NCBI RefSeq assembly: GCF_001693415.1
Contig: NZ_MAKX01000001.1
Coordinates: forward strand, 886,047 to 950,046
From: Tenacibaculum soleae
GTDB lineage: Bacteria > Bacteroidota > Bacteroidia > Flavobacteriales > Flavobacteriaceae
Reading direction: 5' to 3'
DNA: 64,000 nucleotides
Part shown: piece after piece, positions 59,867-64,000 of the stretch
How the letters are laid out: the number at the start of each line of letters is the position of its first letter
Position numbering within the stretch: position 1 is the stretch's first letter
The notes under the pieces: model-generated
Told to the model about the DNA's origin: nothing
What the model saw: only the letters and a program-made list of their open reading frames with translations
The model's database searches: none
Made by a program: the position numbers and the translations under genes

Positions 59867-61173
59867 AAAGGCTAGACAAAATACCCACATCTAAAATAGA
59901 AAGAGCAACCAAATTAGTTACTACAGGAATTAAAGTAGGAGTAAACTATGCTAAATACTATGGAAATAAAATAACAAAAAGTGAAGAAGAAGCACGAAAT
60001 CAATTAAATGAAGACAATGCAACTGATATTTACGACGGTTTAAAAGAATTGAAAGGATCGGCATTAAAAGTAGCGCAAATGCTAAGCATGGAAAAAAGCT
60101 TGTTGCCAAACGCTTATGTAGAAAAGTTTTCATTATCGCAATTTTCAGTTCCGCCTCTTTCTGGTCCTTTAGTTGTAAAAACATTTCAAAAATATTTTAA
60201 GAAAACACCTGAAGAGGTTTTTGATACGTTTACAGTAGCATCTGTAAATGCGGCAAGTATCGGTCAAGTGCATAGAGCTACAGTAAACAATAAAACATTG
60301 GCAGTTAAAATTCAATACCCAGGTGTTGCGAATAGTATCTCTACCGATTTAGCAATGGTAAAACCAATTGCAATGAAAATGTTTAATATAAAGGGTGAAG
60401 GTTCTGATGAGTATTTTAAAGAGGTTGAAAATAAATTATTAGAAGAAACTAATTATATACTAGAATTAGCTCAAAGTAATGAGATAGCAAATGCATGTAA
60501 TAAGATACCAAACTTAAAATTTCCGAAGTATTACGAAGAATTCTCTTCTGATCGAATTTTAACGATGGATTGGATGGATGGCGTTCACCTTTCTGAGTTT
60601 ACCCAAAAAGGATTGAATCAAGAAACGTCAAACAAGTTAGGACAAGCATTATGGGATTTTTACATGTACCAATTACATGTCTTAAAAAAAGTACATGCCG
60701 ACCCTCATCCTGGTAATTTTTTGGTTTCACCAGAAAACGATCTAATTGTTATTGATTTTGGGTGTATGAAAGAGGTTCCTCAAAGTTTTTATGTACCATA
60801 TTTCGAATTAGCAGTGCGAGATAATATCGATAATCCAGCTTTTTTTGAAAGCAAGTTATATGAATTAGAAATTTTAAGAAAGGATGATACTGAGGAAGAA
60901 ATAATCTTTTTTAAAGAATTGTTTTATGAGATGCTATCTTTATTTACGCAGCCGTTTCAACAAGAAGAATTTGATTTTTCTGATGAAAATTTCTTCGGTA
61001 AAATAGCAGCGTTAGGCGAGAAATATTCTAAAAGTACAGAGTTGAAAAAAATGAATGGAAATAGAGGCTCAAAGCATTTTATTTACATTAACAGAACATT
61101 CTTTGGGCTGTATAATTTAATGCACGATTTAAAAGCTACAAATATTAAAATTAATAATTATAAAAATATATAA
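59863..61173 (+). CDS. ABC1/UbiB-family atypical kinase
   Basis: A 436-residue protein-kinase-like protein. The ABC1-specific KxGQ-like motif appears as LKGSALKVAQMLSME, the Ala-rich loop as VNAASIGQVHRAT, the ATP Lys as LAVKIQYPG. The catalytic loop HADPHPGNFLV and the metal motif VIDFGCMKEV also fit. The family supports quinone and isoprenoid lipid metabolism and carotenoid/tocopherol homeostasis in plastids. The ATG at 59863 overlaps the TetR-like stop. In a carotenoid operon it may control isoprenoid flow or lipid extraction; this is inference. Confidence 0.88.
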   Translation: MKRLDKIPTSKIERATKLVTTGIKVGVNYAKYYGNKITKSEEEARNQLNEDNATDIYDGLKELKGSALKVAQMLSMEKSLLPNAYVEKFSLSQFSVPPLSGPLVVKTFQKYFKKTPEEVFDTFTVASVNAASIGQVHRATVNNKTLAVKIQYPGVANSISTDLAMVKPIAMKMFNIKGEGSDEYFKEVENKLLEETNYILELAQSNEIANACNKIPNLKFPKYYEEFSSDRILTMDWMDGVHLSEFTQKGLNQETSNKLGQALWDFYMYQLHVLKKVHADPHPGNFLVSPENDLIVIDFGCMKEVPQSFYVPYFELAVRDNIDNPAFFESKLYELEILRKDDTEEEIIFFKELFYEMLSLFTQPFQQEEFDFSDENFFGKIAALGEKYSKSTELKKMNGNRGSKHFIYINRTFFGLYNLMHDLKATNIKINNYKNI

Positions 61174-61784
61174 TGCATTTATCTAGAGCGGCAATAGATG
61201 AGATGGGGCATCTATACAAAATTAATTTAATGAACAGTATTTCTGGTTATAAACCAGCAAACCTTATTGCTACGAAATCTGAAGATGGAGTAACAAATTT
61301 GGCAGTTTTTAGTTCAGTGGTTCATTATGGTTCTAGTCCTGCAATTTTAGGATTTGTATTACGTCCTACCACAGTAGTTCGTAACACATACGACAATATA
61401 AAAAAAACAGGTTTTTACACTATAAATGCAATTTGTGAAAGTATAATTGAAGATGCGCACCATACATCAGCGAAATATGAATCAGGAATATCAGAATTTG
61501 ATAAAACTGATTTATCACCAGAATATAAAGATAATTTTCACGCTCCATACGTAACAGAGTCACCTTTGCAAATAGGAATGAAATTTCTAGAAGAATATCA
61601 TATAAAAGCAAACGGAACTATTTTGGTTTTAGGAGAAGTAACCGATTTGTATTTTAAAGATTCAATGCTTTCAGAAGATGGTTTTTTAAATCTATCAAAA
61701 GAGAAAATTGCAGCAGTAAATGGTTTAGATACCTATATGGTTGCAGAGAAATATAAACGATTATCATATCAAAGACCAAAATAA
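61173..61784 (+). CDS. Flavin reductase-like protein
   Basis: A 203-residue FMN-binding split-barrel protein of the flavin reductase family: SGYKPANLIATKSEDGVTNL, AVFSSVVHYGSSPAILGFVL and TVVRNTYDNIKKTGFYTINA. Family members reduce FMN/FAD or bind FMN. It overlaps the ABC1 gene by one base and ends directly before the SDR gene, so it belongs to the operon. It could supply reduced flavin to the photolyase/cryptochrome or CrtI, but this is inferred. Confidence 0.82.
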   Translation: MHLSRAAIDEMGHLYKINLMNSISGYKPANLIATKSEDGVTNLAVFSSVVHYGSSPAILGFVLRPTTVVRNTYDNIKKTGFYTINAICESIIEDAHHTSAKYESGISEFDKTDLSPEYKDNFHAPYVTESPLQIGMKFLEEYHIKANGTILVLGEVTDLYFKDSMLSEDGFLNLSKEKIAAVNGLDTYMVAEKYKRLSYQRPK

Positions 61785-63200
61785 ATGAAAATTCTAATCA
61801 CAGGAACCACAGGTTATATAGCTAAAAGATTGGTGTTAAAATTGCAAGAAGCAGGACATCAATTGGTGTGTTGTGTGCGTGATTTAAATCGAGTTCCTGA
61901 TGAAATAGAATATAAAAAAAACATTGAGTTTATAAAAGTAGATTTTTTAAACACCGAGGATGTTGTTTTTCCTTCAGATATAGATGTTGCCTATTATTTA
62001 ATACATTCAATGGCAACTGATGCTATTAATTTTGAGGATTTAGAACAACGTTGCGCTAAAAATTTTAAAAACTTAGTTGAAAAAACGAACTGTAAGCAAG
62101 TTGTATATTTAAGTGGTATTGTTAATGATAGTTCTTTATCTAAACACTTAGCTTCTCGTTTTCAGGTTGAGGAGAACTTGCAATCAAAAAAATACGCACT
62201 TACAACATTTAGAGCTGGTATTATTGTAGGTAGTGGTAGTGCATCTTTTGAAATTATTAGAGATATTGTAGAGAAATTACCATTAATGGTTACTCCAAAA
62301 TGGTTAAATACTAAATCACAGCCAATTGCAATTAGAGATGTGTTAGCTTTTTTAGAACGTGCGGTTGGAAATAAAGAATTATACAATAAGTCTTTTGATA
62401 TATGTGGCACAGAAATACTTACTTATAAGCAAATGCTTTTGCAGTTTGCAGAAGTAAGAGGTTTTAAAAGATACATTTTTACATTACCGTTGTTAACTCC
62501 AAAATTATCATCGTATTGGTTGTATTTCGTTACATCAACATCATTTAATTTGGCACAAGCATTAGTGGATAGTATGAAGGTTGAAGTAATTGCTAAAGCG
62601 AGTAATATTAATCAACTTTTAGATATAAAGCCTATTTGTTATAAAGAAGCAGTAAAATTAGCATTTCAAAGAATAGAACAAAACGCTGTTGTATCAAGTT
62701 GGAAAGATGCAATTAGTAGCGGTATTTTTAAAGACCAATTGTCTGATCATATTCAAATGCCACAGTATGGTTGTTTTAAAGACATTCGTTCTGTAAAAAT
62801 CACAGACGAAGACCTTACAATAAGCAAAATTTGGTCTATCGGAGGTAAAAATGGATGGTATAGCTTTAATGGCTTGTGGAAAATAAGAGGGTATATAGAT
62901 AAGATATTTGGAGGTGTAGGTTTACGAAGAGGGCGTAGGCATCCAACAGAATTAGAACCAGGAGATGCTTTAGACTTTTGGAGAGTATTGTTAGCTGATA
63001 AAAAAAGTAAAAGGTTGCTTCTTTTTGCAGAAATGAAACTTCCAGGTGAGGCTTGGTTAGAGTTTAAAATTGAAAATGATATTTTATACCAGAAAGCAGT
63101 GTTTAGACCTAAAGGTATACTTGGTAGAGTGTATTGGTATGCTGTACTTCCTTTTCATGGTTTAATTTTTAAAGAACTTATACGTTTTTTATCCAAATAA
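61785..63200 (+). CDS. SDR-type NAD(P)-binding protein with DUF2867 domain
   Basis: A 471-residue protein. Residues 1 to about 300 are an atypical SDR: MKILITGTTGYIAKRLVLKL, then VAYYLIHSM and QVVYLSGIVND, FRAGIIVGSGSASFEI. Residues about 315-471 match DUF2867 (IWSIGGKNGWYSFNGLWKIR, RRHPTELEPGDALDFWRVL, MKLPGEAWLEFKI). Substrate unknown. No spacing from the flavin reductase gene. From memory, this type of SDR also occurs near photolyase genes in other bacteria with B12-MerR regulators. Confidence 0.85.
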   Translation: MKILITGTTGYIAKRLVLKLQEAGHQLVCCVRDLNRVPDEIEYKKNIEFIKVDFLNTEDVVFPSDIDVAYYLIHSMATDAINFEDLEQRCAKNFKNLVEKTNCKQVVYLSGIVNDSSLSKHLASRFQVEENLQSKKYALTTFRAGIIVGSGSASFEIIRDIVEKLPLMVTPKWLNTKSQPIAIRDVLAFLERAVGNKELYNKSFDICGTEILTYKQMLLQFAEVRGFKRYIFTLPLLTPKLSSYWLYFVTSTSFNLAQALVDSMKVEVIAKASNINQLLDIKPICYKEAVKLAFQRIEQNAVVSSWKDAISSGIFKDQLSDHIQMPQYGCFKDIRSVKITDEDLTISKIWSIGGKNGWYSFNGLWKIRGYIDKIFGGVGLRRGRRHPTELEPGDALDFWRVLLADKKSKRLLLFAEMKLPGEAWLEFKIENDILYQKAVFRPKGILGRVYWYAVLPFHGLIFKELIRFLSK

Positions 63201-63206
63201 TTTTTT

Positions 63207-63344
63207 TTGAAAAAACAACATTTGCCATCTAAAATATGTAAAGTATGTGAGTTACCTTTTTTTTGGAGAAAAAAATGGGAAAAAAATTGGGAATATGTTA
63301 AGTATTGTAGTAAGAGATGCAGGAAAAGCAAGAATGTACTTTAG
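63207..63344 (+). CDS. DUF2256 zinc-ribbon protein (45 aa)
   Basis: A 45-codon ORF from TTG 63207 encodes [20 protein letters not shown], then [20 protein letters not shown]. The CxxC...CxxxC arrangement (Cys11, Cys14, Cys34, Cys38) and HLPSKIC/WRKKWE signature identify DUF2256, a small family found beside photolyase/cryptochrome genes. It starts 6 bp after the SDR gene and overlaps the cryptochrome start by 28 bp in another frame. Function unknown; a zinc-binding role is inferred. Confidence 0.85.
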   Translation: MKKQHLPSKICKVCELPFFWRKKWEKNWEYVKYCSKRCRKSKNVL

Positions 63345-64000
63345 TTTGGTTTCGTAATGATTTACGGATAAATAATAATGAACTACTTAAAAAAGCAATT
63401 GCTACTCAAAAAAATATTATAGCTATTTATATTTTTGATGATGTGCTTTTTGAAAAGCAATATTCCTTTGTTAGAACTGGAAAGTTTAGAACTTCTTTTT
63501 TAATAGAAACATTAATTGAGCTTGAAGAAAACTTAGCAATTTATAATATTCCGTTATTAGTTTTTTTTAAATCAATAATTTGTGAGTTAAAAAAACTAAA
63601 AAGTAGGTTTTTGGTTAAGAATATAGTACTTCAAGAAGATTCTACTTTTGATGAGCGAAAAACTGAAAAAAAAGTTTTAAAAGAATTTTCTGAAGAAACA
63701 CAAGTATTAAAAGTTTCAAACCAGTATTTGTATAATCCATCACAAATTGATGCTGTTTTTAAAAACGGAATTCCAAAATCATTTTCCTCTTTTAGAAAAA
63801 TAGTTGAAAAGAAATTAAAGGTTGAAAAAAATGTGGTATACCAGATTCCAGAGCAAAAAAGACTATGTGTGTCGAATTTAAAATTCCCAAAAACCACACA
63901 TTTTAAAACGCCATCTTTTTCTGCATTTCCTTTTAAAGGCGGAGAAAATGAAGCCATAAAACGTGTAAAATCTTATTTTTTTAAAACAGAAGCGGTTTTA
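63317..64000 (+). CDS. Cryptochrome/photolyase family protein, DASH-like, N-terminal part
   Basis: The gene is cut by the window end; 228 codons are visible. ATG 63317 gives [20 protein letters not shown], the typical photolyase N-terminus (LVWFRNDLR), followed by [20 protein letters not shown]. Later [20 protein letters not shown] and [20 protein letters not shown] fit the cryptochrome-DASH group, where the GGE motif precedes the FAD domain. DASH proteins repair cyclobutane dimers in single-stranded DNA or act as blue-light receptors; which applies here cannot be seen without the C-terminal FAD domain. It is the last visible gene of the crt operon. Confidence 0.9.
   Translation, partial: MQEKQECTLVWFRNDLRINNNELLKKAIATQKNIIAIYIFDDVLFEKQYSFVRTGKFRTSFLIETLIELEENLAIYNIPLLVFFKSIICELKKLKSRFLVKNIVLQEDSTFDERKTEKKVLKEFSEETQVLKVSNQYLYNPSQIDAVFKNGIPKSFSSFRKIVEKKLKVEKNVVYQIPEQKRLCVSNLKFPKTTHFKTPSFSAFPFKGGENEAIKRVKSYFFKTEAVL

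Noticed and set aside
63631..63957. Minus-strand ORF of 108 codons inside the cryptochrome gene
   Set aside because: The plus strand encodes recognisable photolyase sequence throughout; this is antisense.
1..64000. CRISPR arrays, tRNA/rRNA genes, insertion sequences, prophage or toxin-antitoxin loci
   Set aside because: None seen on reading both strands; the repeats noticed are two dispersed copies, a palindrome and FAS1-coding repeats, not spaced arrays. Very short or divergent tRNAs cannot be fully excluded without tRNAscan-SE.

Overview
The window is a gene-dense, strongly AT-rich chromosome segment from a member of the Bacteroidota, almost certainly a marine-type Flavobacteriaceae bacterium. 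The signs are: promoter -7 boxes of the form TAnnTTTG, very few Shine-Dalgarno sequences, lipoproteins with acidic residues after the lipobox Cys, the rplM-rpsI-rpsB-tsf / pyrH-frr order, an ExbB/ExbD operon with an extra four-helix protein, GSCFA and DUF3098 family proteins, a GalE-like threonine dehydrogenase, and a zeaxanthin-type carotenoid operon. I cannot name the genus. No rRNA, tRNA, insertion sequence, prophage or CRISPR array was seen.

Layout. 1-3.8 kb: end of an RND efflux adaptor and its permease. 3.9-10.9 kb: recX, a lipoprotein, threonine dehydrogenase, a thioredoxin-fold protein, then a leftward ftsX-DUF3098-uppP-truB run and methylmalonyl-CoA epimerase. 11-16.7 kb: response regulator, rbfA, LolE/FtsX-type permease, dusB, lepA and a small membrane ORF. 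16.9-21.2 kb: LytTR/LytS two-component pair next to a TonB-receptor-like protein. 21.3-31.2 kb: metallopeptidase, asparaginase, ExbB/ExbD energiser operon, PAP2-like protein, rpoN, asnS and an unrecognised membrane P-loop protein. 31.2-41.9 kb: PAS-LuxR regulator, MMPL-type RND transporter, frr, pyrH, tsf, rpsB, rpsI, rplM, a phosphoglycerol-transferase-like sulfatase and an OmpA lipoprotein. 42-51.3 kb: apbE, methyltransferase, GxxExxY protein, map, thioredoxin lipoprotein, gpmI, M48 peptidase, aromatic amino acid hydroxylase, rhodanese and GSCFA protein.

51.4-64 kb is the most interesting part: an apparent light/pigment module. A MerR regulator keeps both cobalamin-binding signatures of the CarH/LitR photoreceptors (W-X9-EH and ExHxxG). 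Next is a five-domain fasciclin lipoprotein whose promoter spacer holds a perfect palindrome. Then comes one tightly packed rightward operon: crtI, crtB, an unknown secreted protein, crtZ, a lycopene cyclase fused to a TspO domain, a TetR-like protein, an ABC1 kinase, a flavin reductase, a DUF2867-type SDR protein, a 45-residue DUF2256 zinc-ribbon protein, and a DASH-like cryptochrome/photolyase cut by the window end. The inference is that light sensing by the B12 regulator is coupled to making zeaxanthin-type pigment and to photoprotection or repair.

Smaller signals include a promoter plus terminator with no ordinary gene (31973-32146), a consensus promoter reading a tiny hydrophobic ORF (23171-23329), four genes whose -7 box ends only 4-5 nt before ATG (leaderless candidates), and two copies of a dispersed intergenic repeat.
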